A stretch of 64,000 bases of DNA from contig NZ_AGFX01000011.1 in the NCBI RefSeq assembly GCF_000236805.1, positions 434,001 through 498,000 of the forward strand, in the 5' to 3' direction. The first letter of the stretch is position 1; each line of letters starts with the position of its first letter. Shown one piece after another: positions 53,864 through 63,562 of the stretch. A model generated the notes under the pieces. That model had not been told where the DNA came from. It did not search any database and worked only from the letters and a program-made list of their open reading frames with translations. The position numbers and the translations under genes are program-made. The DNA comes from Paenibacillus peoriae KCTC 3763 (GTDB lineage Bacteria; Bacillota; Bacilli; Paenibacillales; Paenibacillaceae).

Positions 53864-55756
53864 ATGAAACCGGAATTGCGTACTGTGCTGAATCGTGAAA
53901 TTATTGTCGGAGACGGCGCAATGGGAACCTTTTTGTACCAGTTGGGATTTTCAGTAAATACTTCCTACGAAGAATTGAATATAACTTCACCTGATGTTAT
54001 AGCCGATGTGCATAGTCAATATTTAAAAGCAGGAGCACGATTGCTGGAGACCAACACGTTCTCTGCAAATGATTATAAGCTGGCACGGTTTGGACTGGAA
54101 TCCAAAGTAGAGGAGATCAACCGTGCCGGGGTAAGAATAGCCAGAGCAGCGGCCGGGCCTGAGCATTATGTAGTGGGAGCGGTAGGCTCCATATGCGGGG
54201 GCAAACGGCTTGACATATCCAAGCTGGAGCTGGCCCGTAACTACGATCAGCAGATTGATGCCCTTCTCTCCGAAGGAGTCGACGGCATTGTGTGTGAAAC
54301 GTTTTATTCACTGGATGAAATGCGCATTGCGCTTCACGGTGTACGTAAATACAGCGACATTCCGGTCATCTGTCAGTTTGCAGTCGATCAGGTTGGTCGC
54401 ACACAGGATGGTTTTTTGGTAGCAGAAGCTTTTTCGATGCTGCGTGATGAGGGAGCGGACATTCTTGGATTTAACTGTCACTCCGGTCCACAGGGGATCA
54501 TGAGTGTTATGGAGCAATTGGGCGGACCTTTGTCGGTTCCGCTGTCCGTATATCCTAATGCAGGTCTCGCAGATTATGTGGACGGTCACTATGTATATGG
54601 TGCAACACCTGAATATTTTGGAGAATGTGCGGCGTCCTTTATTGAGCTGGGAACGAGGCTGATCGGGGGCTGCTGTGGGACCACGCCGGACCATATTGCG
54701 GCGATTTCCAAAGCTTTGAGCGGTGTACTGCCGCCTCCGCTGGCTCCAAAAAAAGCGTTGTTGAAAGAGTCCATTCACGTGGCTGAGCCGGAGTCGACTG
54801 TAGATCAAGGGGAACGTGGAAATGGCAGATATGCCGGCAAGCCCAACATTGTGGAAATGGTCAAGGAGCGGCATACGGTCATTGTAGAGCTTGATCCTCC
54901 ACGTGATTTGGACATTACACGGTTTATGCAAGGTGCACATGCGTTGAAGAAAGCCGGGGCCGACGCGCTTACGCTGGCCGATAATTCACTTGCCGTCACT
55001 CGGATGAGCAACATGGCGCTTGGACATCTGGTCAGCATTGAAACAGGCTTGCGTCCATTAATCCATATTGCCTGCCGTGACCGTAATCTGATTGGTACTC
55101 AGTCTCATATGATGGGTTTTGACGCGCTGGGCATTGACCATGTACTGGCGGTTACTGGAGATCCGGCAAGGTTCGGTGATTTGCCGGGTGCCAGCTCTGT
55201 GTATGATATGACTTCTTTTGAAATTATACGTATGATCAAGCAATTGAACGATGGTGTTGCATTTTCCGGTAAACCACTAAAGCAGAAAGCTAATTTTGTG
55301 GTAGGTGCCGCATTTAATCCCAATGTCAAGCATTTGGGTAAAGCTGTACAGCGGCTTGAAAAGAAAATTGCCTCCGGAGCTGATTATATTATGACCCAGC
55401 CCGTCTACGATCGCCAGCTCATCGCAGCCATCGCGGAAGAGACACGGCATTTGGAGGTCCCGATTTTTATCGGTATTATGCCGCTGGCTAGCGGGCGAAA
55501 TGCAGAATACTTGCACAATGAAGTACCCGGCATTCAATTGTCGGATGAGGTGCGTGCTCGTATGTCTGGTCTGGAGGGTCCGGAAGGACGAGCAATGGGT
55601 GTATCCATTGCCAAAGAGCTGCTTGATACGGCGATGGAGCATTTTAACGGAATCTATTTGATGACTCCATTCATGTTCTATGAAATGACAGCTGAGCTGA
55701 CTTCTTATGTATGGCAAAAATCCGGCCGCGTGCAGGCCCCCTTGTTTCGACTATAA
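53864..55756 (+). CDS. yitJ: Bifunctional homocysteine S-methyltransferase/methylenetetrahydrofolate reductase (YitJ-like)
   Basis: This 630-residue fusion has an N-terminal homocysteine methyltransferase (residues ~1-290) with GDGAMGTFLYQLG and zinc cysteines in GFNCHSG (~204) and GGCCGTTPDH (~268). A MTHFR domain follows from ~340 (IVELDPPRDLDITRFMQGA, GDPARFGDLPG, ADYIMTQPVYD, MPLASGRNA). Bacillus YitJ has the same fusion. It uses folate-bound one-carbon units to make methionine. GGAGCGGAGGAC precedes the ATG. No SAM riboswitch is visible in the short leader, unlike Bacillus yitJ. Confidence 0.94.
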   Translation: MKPELRTVLNREIIVGDGAMGTFLYQLGFSVNTSYEELNITSPDVIADVHSQYLKAGARLLETNTFSANDYKLARFGLESKVEEINRAGVRIARAAAGPEHYVVGAVGSICGGKRLDISKLELARNYDQQIDALLSEGVDGIVCETFYSLDEMRIALHGVRKYSDIPVICQFAVDQVGRTQDGFLVAEAFSMLRDEGADILGFNCHSGPQGIMSVMEQLGGPLSVPLSVYPNAGLADYVDGHYVYGATPEYFGECAASFIELGTRLIGGCCGTTPDHIAAISKALSGVLPPPLAPKKALLKESIHVAEPESTVDQGERGNGRYAGKPNIVEMVKERHTVIVELDPPRDLDITRFMQGAHALKKAGADALTLADNSLAVTRMSNMALGHLVSIETGLRPLIHIACRDRNLIGTQSHMMGFDALGIDHVLAVTGDPARFGDLPGASSVYDMTSFEIIRMIKQLNDGVAFSGKPLKQKANFVVGAAFNPNVKHLGKAVQRLEKKIASGADYIMTQPVYDRQLIAAIAEETRHLEVPIFIGIMPLASGRNAEYLHNEVPGIQLSDEVRARMSGLEGPEGRAMGVSIAKELLDTAMEHFNGIYLMTPFMFYEMTAELTSYVWQKSGRVQAPLFRL

Positions 55757-55791
55757 TAATCAATTACAATAGTAAAATGGATGTGATGCCG

Positions 55792-56679
55792 ATGTCATTG
55801 AGTATGACCGGATACGGTCAAGCCATCTTTCATTATGAAGGCTATAAAGTGCGCTTGGAATTGAAATCGGTGAATCACCGCTATTGCGAAGTGATGATGA
55901 GGATTCCGCGCGAATGGACACGTTTTGAGGATGGCTTGAGAAGAACGGTTCAGCAGCAGATTAAACGTGGTCGTGTCGACGTCTTCATCCACAGGGAACG
56001 TGATGATGAACAAATACCCGTCGCACGGTTGAATGACACTGTGGTGCAGGCATACCTGCATGCAGCGGAGCAGCTGGCGGATCGATATGGCGTGAAGGGA
56101 ACATTAGGTATAAGTGACATTCTTGTTTTGCCTGACGTTCTGGGTGAGCCTGGAGAGGCTTGCAATGGAGACGAAGAGGACTGGGAAGAGCAGCTACAGC
56201 GAGCCTTACATGAAGCTTTGCAGGGCTTGCTGGAGATGAGAAGGCGAGAAGGCGGGTATTTGGCGCAAGATGTGGAATCGCGTATTTCGCATCTGGAATC
56301 CCTGCATCATGAAATGACGGTGCTGGCTCCTCATGTTGTGAGCGACTACCGTAATAGGCTAAAAAACAGGCTTAAAGAGCTACAGGACGGTTTATTTACG
56401 CTTGATGAGCATAAGTTCGGAATGGAAATTGCTTTATTCGCGGATCGCAGCAATATTGATGAGGAGCTTACCCGACTTCAAAGTCACTTTGGGCAATGCA
56501 AGGGGTTGCTGTTGTCGGACGAGCCGGCCGGCCGAAAATTAGATTTTTTAATCCAGGAAATGAACAGGGAAGTTAACACGATCGGCTCCAAGGCTAATCA
56601 TCTCGCGTTGGTTAATTTGGTCGTCGAGATGAAGGCAGAGCTTGAAAAAATTCGTGAGCAGGCTGCAAATATTGAGTAG
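55792..56679 (+). CDS. yloC: YicC/YloC family endoribonuclease
   Basis: This 295-residue protein matches YicC/YloC: MSLSMTGYGQAIFHYEGYKV near the start, SVNHRYCEVMMRIPREW, helical middle, and a C-terminal EMNREVNTIGSKANHLALVN. YicC is an endoribonuclease reported to help degrade small RNA and other transcripts. The start is taken at ATG 55792, matching the family's MxxSMTGxG start; nearby in-frame ATGs (55780, 55786) are possible. It begins the Bacillus-like yloC-remA-gmk block. Confidence 0.9.
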   Translation: MSLSMTGYGQAIFHYEGYKVRLELKSVNHRYCEVMMRIPREWTRFEDGLRRTVQQQIKRGRVDVFIHRERDDEQIPVARLNDTVVQAYLHAAEQLADRYGVKGTLGISDILVLPDVLGEPGEACNGDEEDWEEQLQRALHEALQGLLEMRRREGGYLAQDVESRISHLESLHHEMTVLAPHVVSDYRNRLKNRLKELQDGLFTLDEHKFGMEIALFADRSNIDEELTRLQSHFGQCKGLLLSDEPAGRKLDFLIQEMNREVNTIGSKANHLALVNLVVEMKAELEKIREQAANIE

Positions 56680-56735
56680 CTACCTGGTAGCGGCACGGCT
56701 GCAATAGTCACATGTATAGGGGGAAAGACCTGAAT

Positions 56736-56996
56736 ATGGCAATCAAATTGATCAATATTGGCTTCGGCAATATCGTGTCGGCCAACCGAATTATCTCCAT
56801 CGTCAGTCCGGAGTCTGCTCCGATCAAGCGGATTATACAGGAAGCCAGGGACCGTCATATGTTAATTGATGCTACCTATGGCCGCCGGACACGGGCTGTT
56901 ATTATTACGGACAGTGATCATGTAATCCTGTCTGCGGTGCAGCCGGAGACGGTCGCTCATCGCCTATCCACTAAAGATGATGATAATGACGAATAA
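56736..56996 (+). CDS. remA: RemA extracellular matrix regulator (YlzA, DUF370)
   Basis: This 86-residue protein is Rem[60 protein letters not shown] in overlapping parts. In Bacillus RemA binds DNA as a ring and activates biofilm matrix and osmotic genes. GGGGGAAAG precedes the ATG at 56736. The C-terminal DDDNDE tail is acidic. It is directly followed by gmk. Confidence 0.93.
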   Translation: MAIKLINIGFGNIVSANRIISIVSPESAPIKRIIQEARDRHMLIDATYGRRTRAVIITDSDHVILSAVQPETVAHRLSTKDDDNDE

Positions 56997-57010
56997 AAAT
57001 GGAGTGTACT

Positions 57011-57583
57011 ATGGCTAAGGGATTATTATTTGTAATATCCGGACCTTCGGGTGTTGGTAAAGGAACGGTAGGCAATGCGTTGCGTGAGAAGCTGCCGGAA
57101 ATAACCTACTCGGTTTCTGCTACGACTCGAGCACCTCGTGCGGGCGAACAGGATGGAGTTAACTATTTTTTTAAAACACGTGAAGAGTTCTTAAGCATGA
57201 TTGAACGGGATGAGATGCTGGAGTATGCTGAATATGTGGATAATTATTACGGTACTCCACGTGATTTTGTAGATCAGACGCTTGCGCAGGGTAAAGATAT
57301 TTTTCTGGAAATTGAGGTTCAGGGAGCGTTAAAGGTCAAAGAAAAGTTTCCTGAAGGCATCTTTATTTTCCTGCTTCCGCCTTCGCTGGATGAATTAAAG
57401 GATAGAATTCGCGGACGGGGTACAGAGACTCAAGCCACCATTGACCACCGCATGTCGGTAGCTGTGGATGAAATGAACCTGTTGCGTCACTATGATTATG
57501 CGGTTGTGAATGATGAGATTGATTTCGCTTGTAAACGAATAGAATCCATTATTATCGCCGAACATTGTAAGGTTCATCCATAA
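57011..57583 (+). CDS. gmk: Guanylate kinase
   Basis: This 190-residue enzyme has the P-loop [41 protein letters not shown] (GMP-binding) and [11 protein letters not shown]. It phosphorylates GMP to GDP. GGAGTG lies just before the ATG at 57011; four further in-frame residues are possible upstream. It lies in the remA-gmk-rpoZ order shared with Bacillus. Confidence 0.96.
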   Translation: MAKGLLFVISGPSGVGKGTVGNALREKLPEITYSVSATTRAPRAGEQDGVNYFFKTREEFLSMIERDEMLEYAEYVDNYYGTPRDFVDQTLAQGKDIFLEIEVQGALKVKEKFPEGIFIFLLPPSLDELKDRIRGRGTETQATIDHRMSVAVDEMNLLRHYDYAVVNDEIDFACKRIESIIIAEHCKVHP

Positions 57584-57705
57584 ATCGGGACTTTACATAT
57601 GCCAAGCGTATTTAAAGAGAAATAACACTGTATAAGCTGGGCTTGAAGGTGTACACTTGAGTTCAGCTTATATAGTCCCAAAACTACATGAAGAGGTGTC
57701 TATTC

Positions 57706-57906
57706 GTGCTGTATCCTTCCATTGATGAAATGATGAAAAAGGTTGATAGTAAATATTCGCTGGTTGTAGCGGCTTCACGCCGGGCTAGACAGTTGCGTGA
57801 GGGTGAGAAGACGTCTTTGAAGAGCCCTAAATCACACAAACAGGTTGGAGTAGCGTTGGAAGAGATCTACGCCGATCATCTTCTGCTTGAAAGCGGCGAA
57901 GAATAA
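57706..57906 (+). CDS. rpoZ: RNA polymerase omega subunit
   Basis: This 66-residue protein begins at a GTG (57706) with [20 protein letters not shown], matching Bacillus Rpo[23 protein letters not shown] near the C-terminal end is typical. It stabilises RNA polymerase assembly. AAGAGGTG lies seven bases before the GTG; an in-frame ATG at 57688 lies before this site and is not used. Confidence 0.93.
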   Translation: MLYPSIDEMMKKVDSKYSLVVAASRRARQLREGEKTSLKSPKSHKQVGVALEEIYADHLLLESGEE

Positions 57907-57950
57907 GAATTGTAGACAATCATTATAACCAGGCGCAATGCCAATTCCTT

Positions 57951-57978
57951 TGACAACCGCAAGGTTGTTATTTTTTTC
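57951..57978 (+). terminator. Terminator-like hairpin between rpoZ and coaBC
   Basis: ACAACC pairs with GGTTGT around GCAA, followed by a T-rich tail (TATTTTTTT). The stem is short but well placed to end or attenuate the rpoZ transcript. Confidence 0.6.
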
Positions 57979-57996
57979 GGTCAGGGGGAGTTAACG

Positions 57997-59313
57997 ATGT
58001 TGAAGGGGAAAGTGATTATTCTTGGTATTACCGGCGGAATTGCCGCTTATAAAGCGGCTGTGCTGTGCAGTAAGTTGACGCAAAAGGGAGCCGACGTTCA
58101 TGTGATTATGACAGCTTCCGCCAAGGAGTTTATTACCGAACTTACGTTGCAGTCGCTCTCTCGTAATCCGGTATACAGTGATACGTTTGATGAAAGAGAA
58201 CCGTCCGTCGTATCCCATATCCATCTGGCGGATGCGGCTGATTTGGTGTTGGTTGCTCCTGCAACCGCGAATATCATCGGGAAAATGGCGCATGGGCTTG
58301 CTGATGATATGCTGTCTACCACGCTGCTGGCTACGACTGCCCCTATTATGGTGGCGCCTGCGATGAACGTGCATATGTACACTCATCCGGCAGTCATGCA
58401 AAATATGGAAACGCTCGTATCACGCGGCGTGATGATGATTGAGCCTGGTGAAGGACTACTGGCTTGTGGTTATGTTGGCAAAGGGCGCTTGGAAGAACCG
58501 GAAACGATCGTGCAAACTATAGAGCGCTTTTTCGAACAGCAAAGCCAGGAGGGTAAAGGCCAAAGCAAGTCTGAGCCACGCTGGTTTGGTGGAGAAGCTA
58601 CGGAAAGTCAAGCGCCCGAGTCGCTTGTGAACGAGAATGACAATGAGAATAAAATGTTGCTTTCAGGCAGAAAAGTCATTGTGACTGCTGGCGGCACAAT
58701 CGAGAGAATTGATCCGGTGCGTTACATCACGAACGATTCCTCCGGCAAGATGGGCTTTGCCATTGCAAAAGTAGCCCAGGAGATGGGTGCAGAGGTGCAT
58801 TTGATCGCTGCAAATACCAGCGCGGAGCCGCCTTCAGGTATTTCGCTTGAAAAGGTTCAGTCTGCTGAAGACATGTATGCTGCTGTGTTAAGACAATGGG
58901 AAGCGTGTGATATGGTCGTGATGGCTGCTGCGGTTGCAGATTATCGACCACGTGAGGTGGCACAGACCAAGATTAAGAAGAAAGATAATGCTATTACACT
59001 GGAATTAGTGAAGAACGTCGATATTCTCGAGTCACTCGGACACAGCAAAAAACATCAATTCTTAGTTGGCTTTGCGGCAGAAACCGAAAATATGGAGGTG
59101 TATGCGATAGATAAGCTGGAACGTAAGAATTGTGATTTGATCGCAGCAAATGATGTAACTGTGGAAGGCACCGGCTTTGGCGCCGATCATAATGCTGTAC
59201 AAATTTATGACCGTGGCGGAATGGTAGAGCGCATTCCTGTACAGTCAAAGGAAGAAGTTGCGCGTAAGTTGCTAACGATAGCTGCGGGACGCATGGGTGG
59301 GGTGTTGCATTAA
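57997..59313 (+). CDS. coaBC: Bifunctional phosphopantothenoylcysteine decarboxylase/synthetase
   Basis: This 438-residue protein has the CoaC flavodomain (ILGITGGIAAYKAAVLC, active His75 in SHIHLADAADL, PAMNVHMY, ACGYVGKGRL) and the CoaB synthetase from about residue 225 (VTAGGTIERIDPVRYITN, AAAVADYRP, GFAAET). It performs two steps of coenzyme A synthesis. The joining segment (~185-215) is a Glu/Gln/Asn-rich linker that looks longer than in Bacillus. The stop overlaps the priA start by one base. GGGGGAG lies before the ATG. Confidence 0.95.
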   Translation: MLKGKVIILGITGGIAAYKAAVLCSKLTQKGADVHVIMTASAKEFITELTLQSLSRNPVYSDTFDEREPSVVSHIHLADAADLVLVAPATANIIGKMAHGLADDMLSTTLLATTAPIMVAPAMNVHMYTHPAVMQNMETLVSRGVMMIEPGEGLLACGYVGKGRLEEPETIVQTIERFFEQQSQEGKGQSKSEPRWFGGEATESQAPESLVNENDNENKMLLSGRKVIVTAGGTIERIDPVRYITNDSSGKMGFAIAKVAQEMGAEVHLIAANTSAEPPSGISLEKVQSAEDMYAAVLRQWEACDMVVMAAAVADYRPREVAQTKIKKKDNAITLELVKNVDILESLGHSKKHQFLVGFAAETENMEVYAIDKLERKNCDLIAANDVTVEGTGFGADHNAVQIYDRGGMVERIPVQSKEEVARKLLTIAAGRMGGVLH

Positions 59314-61934
59314 TGGAGACAGGCAATTTAGTTGCCAAGGTCATTGTCGATGTACCAGCCAAGGATACGGACCGTACCTTCGATTACCTGATACCGGATT
59401 CAATGAGGCCTTGGATTGAGCCGGGTAGCCGGGTAGCTGTACCGTTCGGCAAACGAACGGTACAGGCTTTTGTCATTTCGGTAGTTCCTGCTGAGGAGCC
59501 GCCTAAATACCGGATGAGAGCGATTCAGGAGTTGCTGGATTTGGTGCCGCCATTATCTCCCGATCTTGTAGATCTGGGCAAATGGATGAGTGAACGCTAT
59601 GCTTGCAATCAAATCATGGCCTTGCAAGTGATGATTCCTACCGCATTAAAGGGTAAAGCGGAACGTTACATTTCCATTGCTGAACAGCATGCGTTTGCAA
59701 ACACATCGTCTGTTCATACTATCCATGACGTAGATTATGAGATGCATTTACAGCGTACCATGCAACCAGATCAAGGCGAAGAGCTCGAATGGGCTCTTCT
59801 CACCGATGATGGTATGAGCGACCCGACGGAGCGTCGGATTGTCAGCTTTATTCAGGAGAAGGAGCAAGTCCCTTTGCAGCAGCTCAGTCGCCGTTTTCCC
59901 GAGGAAGCGGAGGTCATTAAAGCACTGTTGCGGCGGGGAGTGCTCCAGGAAAGTCAGGTTATCAAAGACAAACTCAGCAAAAAGACCATGAAAGCTGTTG
60001 ACCTGGCTATTAGTATAGACAAAGCCTCAGCGGCATTGGAGAAATTTTCTGCCAAAGCGCAGCGTCAGCGGGAGGTACTTGCTTTTTTGCTGGAACGTAG
60101 CGAGTTTCTGCCTCTGCCGCTGAAGGAAGTCCTGACCTCACTTAGTGTATCGGCTGCAACGGTCAAGGCGCTGGAAGATAAGGGTTATGTGATCACGGAG
60201 GATGTGGAAGTGTTCCGCGATCCGTACCGGGGCAGGCGCTTTAAGCCGACAGAGCCGCTGCCCCTCACATCAGAGCAGCAGTTGGTGTATGAGCGAATTG
60301 TTCGCCAGTTGGACATGCGTGAGCAAGGCGCTTATTTATTGCATGGAGTCACAGGAAGTGGTAAGACGGAGGTCTATTTACAGACGATTCAACGCTGTAT
60401 CAGTCAGAATCGTCAAGCGATTGTACTGGTGCCTGAAATATCGTTAACACCACAAATGGTTGAGCGTTTTAAAGGTCGGTTTGGCGATCAGGTGGCCGTG
60501 ATGCACAGCAGGCTGTCCGGCGGGGAACGTTACGATGAGTGGCGCAAGATACGTGAAGGTCGTGTGAAGGTGGCGATTGGCGCCCGCTCGGCAGTATTTG
60601 CGCCTTTTCGTGAGCTGGGACTCATTATTATGGACGAGGAGCACGAAACGTCCTATAAGCAGGAAGAGACCCCCAAATACCATGCGCGGGATGTAGCTAT
60701 TCGCAGAGCCCATCAGCATGGAGCCGTCGTTATTCTGGGGTCAGCTACACCGTCGCTGGAAAGCTACTACGCCGCCCGCTCACAAAGCAATGACGAGTTT
60801 GCGCCGCTGCTGCTTGAAATGCCAACCCGCGCATTGGGGAACACGTTGCCTGAAGTACATATCATGGATATGCGCGAGGAACTGCGGGCTGGCAACCGAT
60901 CCATGTTCAGTCGTGCGCTGCATCAAGGAATCGCAGAACGGTTGGAGCGTAAGGAGCAGACGGTATTGCTGTTGAATCGACGCGGGCATTCCACGTTCGT
61001 TATGTGCCGCAGCTGCGGCTATGTGGCGGGCTGTCCGCATTGCGATATTTCGCTTACGTATCACCAGCGTTCGAACAATTTGCGTTGCCATTACTGTGGT
61101 TATTCCGAGCCTGTCCCGCAGACTTGTCCGGAATGCGGCAGTGAGCACATTCGCTACTTCGGCACAGGAACTCAGCGGGTGGAAGAAGAGCTGGCAAAGC
61201 TGTTTCCCGGTATACGGGTTGTCCGAATGGATGTGGATACAACAACAGAAAAAAACGCCCATGAAAAGCTGCTCAAGCAGTTTCGTGATAAAAAAGCGGA
61301 TGTGCTGCTCGGGACCCAGATGGTAGCCAAAGGACTGGATTTTCCTGATGTGACGCTTGTTGGAGTTATTACTGCGGACTCGGCTCTTAATTTACCGGAT
61401 TTTCGGGCTGCAGAAAAGACATTTCAGCTGTTAACACAGGTAGCCGGACGTGCCGGAAGGCATCAATTGCCAGGTGAAGTATTCGTACAATCTTATACTC
61501 CAGAGCATTATTCGGTGATTCACGCAAGTCGTCACGACTATGCCTCTTTTGTCAGGGAAGAGTTGAAACATCGCCGCAATTTGCACTATCCGCCGTATTG
61601 TCGTCTTATTTTGGTGACCTTTTCTCATGAACAGCTTCCGGTACTGGTCCGGCTGGCTGAAAACTATTCAGCTACCCTGCAGGGGCGGGCGAGACAACGG
61701 GGCTGGTTCGGGAATATGGATCGGCTGACATCGGATGTACTTGACATTTTGGGACCCGTAGCTTCACCGATCTCGAGAATCAAGAATAGATACCGATTTC
61801 AATGTATGATAAAATGGCGTGGAAATATTGATGCGATTGGTCTGGCTCAGCAGGTAGCTGATGAAATGGCGGAATCCGCACAGGCCCAAAAGCTGCTGAT
61901 TAGTCTGGATGTCGATCCGCAAATGCTAATGTAG
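59313..61934 (+). CDS. priA: Primosomal helicase PriA
   Basis: This 873-residue helicase has an N-terminal DNA-binding region (DRTFDYLIPDSMRPWIEPGSRV), Walker A GVTGSGKTEVYL (~345), DEEH at ~441, the zinc-binding insertion with CRSCGY, CPHCD, CHYCGY and CPECGS (~565-610), and C-terminal GRAGR motif VAGRAGRH. PriA reloads the replication fork after arrest. It is longer than Bacillus PriA (~805), mostly from an acidic insertion around residues 110-180. The ATG overlaps the coaBC stop by one base, implying coupling. Confidence 0.95.
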   Translation: METGNLVAKVIVDVPAKDTDRTFDYLIPDSMRPWIEPGSRVAVPFGKRTVQAFVISVVPAEEPPKYRMRAIQELLDLVPPLSPDLVDLGKWMSERYACNQIMALQVMIPTALKGKAERYISIAEQHAFANTSSVHTIHDVDYEMHLQRTMQPDQGEELEWALLTDDGMSDPTERRIVSFIQEKEQVPLQQLSRRFPEEAEVIKALLRRGVLQESQVIKDKLSKKTMKAVDLAISIDKASAALEKFSAKAQRQREVLAFLLERSEFLPLPLKEVLTSLSVSAATVKALEDKGYVITEDVEVFRDPYRGRRFKPTEPLPLTSEQQLVYERIVRQLDMREQGAYLLHGVTGSGKTEVYLQTIQRCISQNRQAIVLVPEISLTPQMVERFKGRFGDQVAVMHSRLSGGERYDEWRKIREGRVKVAIGARSAVFAPFRELGLIIMDEEHETSYKQEETPKYHARDVAIRRAHQHGAVVILGSATPSLESYYAARSQSNDEFAPLLLEMPTRALGNTLPEVHIMDMREELRAGNRSMFSRALHQGIAERLERKEQTVLLLNRRGHSTFVMCRSCGYVAGCPHCDISLTYHQRSNNLRCHYCGYSEPVPQTCPECGSEHIRYFGTGTQRVEEELAKLFPGIRVVRMDVDTTTEKNAHEKLLKQFRDKKADVLLGTQMVAKGLDFPDVTLVGVITADSALNLPDFRAAEKTFQLLTQVAGRAGRHQLPGEVFVQSYTPEHYSVIHASRHDYASFVREELKHRRNLHYPPYCRLILVTFSHEQLPVLVRLAENYSATLQGRARQRGWFGNMDRLTSDVLDILGPVASPISRIKNRYRFQCMIKWRGNIDAIGLAQQVADEMAESAQAQKLLISLDVDPQMLM

Positions 61935-62068
61935 AGCGCCTGCGCAAAACTTATCAGCACAATTAATGCGGACAAGCGGTCCGTACATAGGATAATGTAG
62001 CAGTCGCGTTAGTGATGAATACAATTAATAAGTCTAAATGAAGATAAAGAGGAAGGTGTTCTGTTGTT

Positions 62069-62566
62069 ATGTCAATTAGAATTATCGTGTTGGAGCCGGA
62101 TGATGTACTGCATAAAGTAGCCAAGGAGGTTACTAAAGTTACACCTAACGTGCAGAAGCTGCTCGACGATATGGCAGATACGATGTATGAAGCGGAGGGA
62201 GTAGGTCTTGCCGCTCCGCAAGTAGGCATTTTGAAGCGTCTGATCGTTGTGGATGCCGGAGATGAGCAAGGTTTGATTAAAATGATCAATCCGGAAATCG
62301 TGGCAGAAGAAGGAGAGCAGCTGGGTCCTGAAGGCTGCTTGAGTATTCCGGGTCTGAACGGGGATGTGCGTCGTGCCGAGAAGGTTACAGTCAAGGGACT
62401 GGATCGTGAGGGCAAGGTGATTACTGTTACAGCGACAGGATTGCTTTCTCGTGCTTTTCAGCATGAAATCGACCATTTGAATGGAGTTTTGTTCACGGAT
62501 ATTGCGGAAAAAGTATATGAGGTTGCTCCGGAACAGCCAGGACCGAACCGTCAGGCAGGGGAGTGA
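62069..62566 (+). CDS. def: Peptide deformylase
   Basis: This 165-residue protein has the three deformylase motifs: GVGLAAPQVG, EGCLSIPG and HEIDHLNG. The last two supply the metal ligands Cys and two His. It removes the formyl group from nascent peptides. GGAAGGTG lies upstream of the ATG at 62069. It is six bases from fmt, as in Bacillus. Confidence 0.96.
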   Translation: MSIRIIVLEPDDVLHKVAKEVTKVTPNVQKLLDDMADTMYEAEGVGLAAPQVGILKRLIVVDAGDEQGLIKMINPEIVAEEGEQLGPEGCLSIPGLNGDVRRAEKVTVKGLDREGKVITVTATGLLSRAFQHEIDHLNGVLFTDIAEKVYEVAPEQPGPNRQAGE

Positions 62567-62572
62567 GGTTCG

Positions 62573-63562
62573 ATGAGCCAAGACATTCGTATTATCTTTA
62601 TGGGTACACCGGAGTTTGCTGTGCCTTCGCTGAACATGCTGCTGGACAACGGCTACAATGTGGTCGGTGTGATTACCCAGCCGGATAAGCCGCAGGGACG
62701 CAAAAAAATATTGATGCCTACACCAGTCAAGGAAGCGGCGGAGAAGCGCGGATTGCCCGTGCTTCAACCGACCCGCCTGCGTCAGCCGGAAGCGGTGGCA
62801 CAGGTGGCGGAGCTGCGTCCAGATCTGATCGTAACCGCAGCTTATGGGCAAATTTTGCCTAAGTCCGTATTGGACCTGCCCCGTTACGGCTGCCTGAATG
62901 TGCATGGCTCGCTGCTTCCCCGTTATCGGGGAGGAGCGCCGATTCAGCGTGCGATCATTAACGGTGAAACCATTACGGGCGTGACGCTGATGTATATGGC
63001 GGAAGGACTGGATACCGGCGATATGATATCACGGGTTGAGGTTGCTATTGAGCCGGAGGATACGTCCGGTACGATCTTCGAGAAGCTGAGCGTTGCCGGG
63101 GCAAAGCTTTTGCATGATGAGCTACCGAAGCTGCTGGCAGGGCAATCGGCGCGCACACCGCAAAACGAGGAAGAGGCTACCTATGCCCCCAATCTGAGTC
63201 GTGACGATGAGCGTATTCCATGGAATGATAGTGCGCAGCAAATATACAACCGGATTCGCGGGCTTGTTCCCTTTTCCGGCGCATTTACGCTGTGGGAAGA
63301 AAATGTTTTTAAAGTGTGGGCTGCTGAGCAGCCTTCCGTTGAAGGGGCTTCCACTAAAGAGGCTTCCATAAGTAATGAAGCGAATGGCTCCAATACTCAA
63401 GCGCCCGGAACGGTTCTTCAATTGAATGCCCGAGGCATTGAAGTACAGACAGGCAGCGGTACGATCTGGCTGACTCAGGTTCAACCGGCAGGCAAGAAGG
63501 TTATGGAAGCCGGGAACTTTGCACGCGGCGGACAAATGAAGCCAGGCATGGTGCTCGGGTGA
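62573..63562 (+). CDS. fmt: Methionyl-tRNA formyltransferase
   Basis: This 329-residue enzyme has IIFMGTPEFAVPSL, the formyl-folate site with NVHGSLLPRYRGGAPIQRAI, and a C-terminal tRNA-binding domain (SGTIWLTQVQPAGKKVM, RGGQMKPGMVLG). It formylates initiator Met-tRNA. A Ser/Thr/Asn-rich insertion (~257-285) interrupts the C-terminal domain. GGGGAGTGAGG precedes the ATG. The stop overlaps the next gene's GTG by four bases. Confidence 0.96.
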   Translation: MSQDIRIIFMGTPEFAVPSLNMLLDNGYNVVGVITQPDKPQGRKKILMPTPVKEAAEKRGLPVLQPTRLRQPEAVAQVAELRPDLIVTAAYGQILPKSVLDLPRYGCLNVHGSLLPRYRGGAPIQRAIINGETITGVTLMYMAEGLDTGDMISRVEVAIEPEDTSGTIFEKLSVAGAKLLHDELPKLLAGQSARTPQNEEEATYAPNLSRDDERIPWNDSAQQIYNRIRGLVPFSGAFTLWEENVFKVWAAEQPSVEGASTKEASISNEANGSNTQAPGTVLQLNARGIEVQTGSGTIWLTQVQPAGKKVMEAGNFARGGQMKPGMVLG

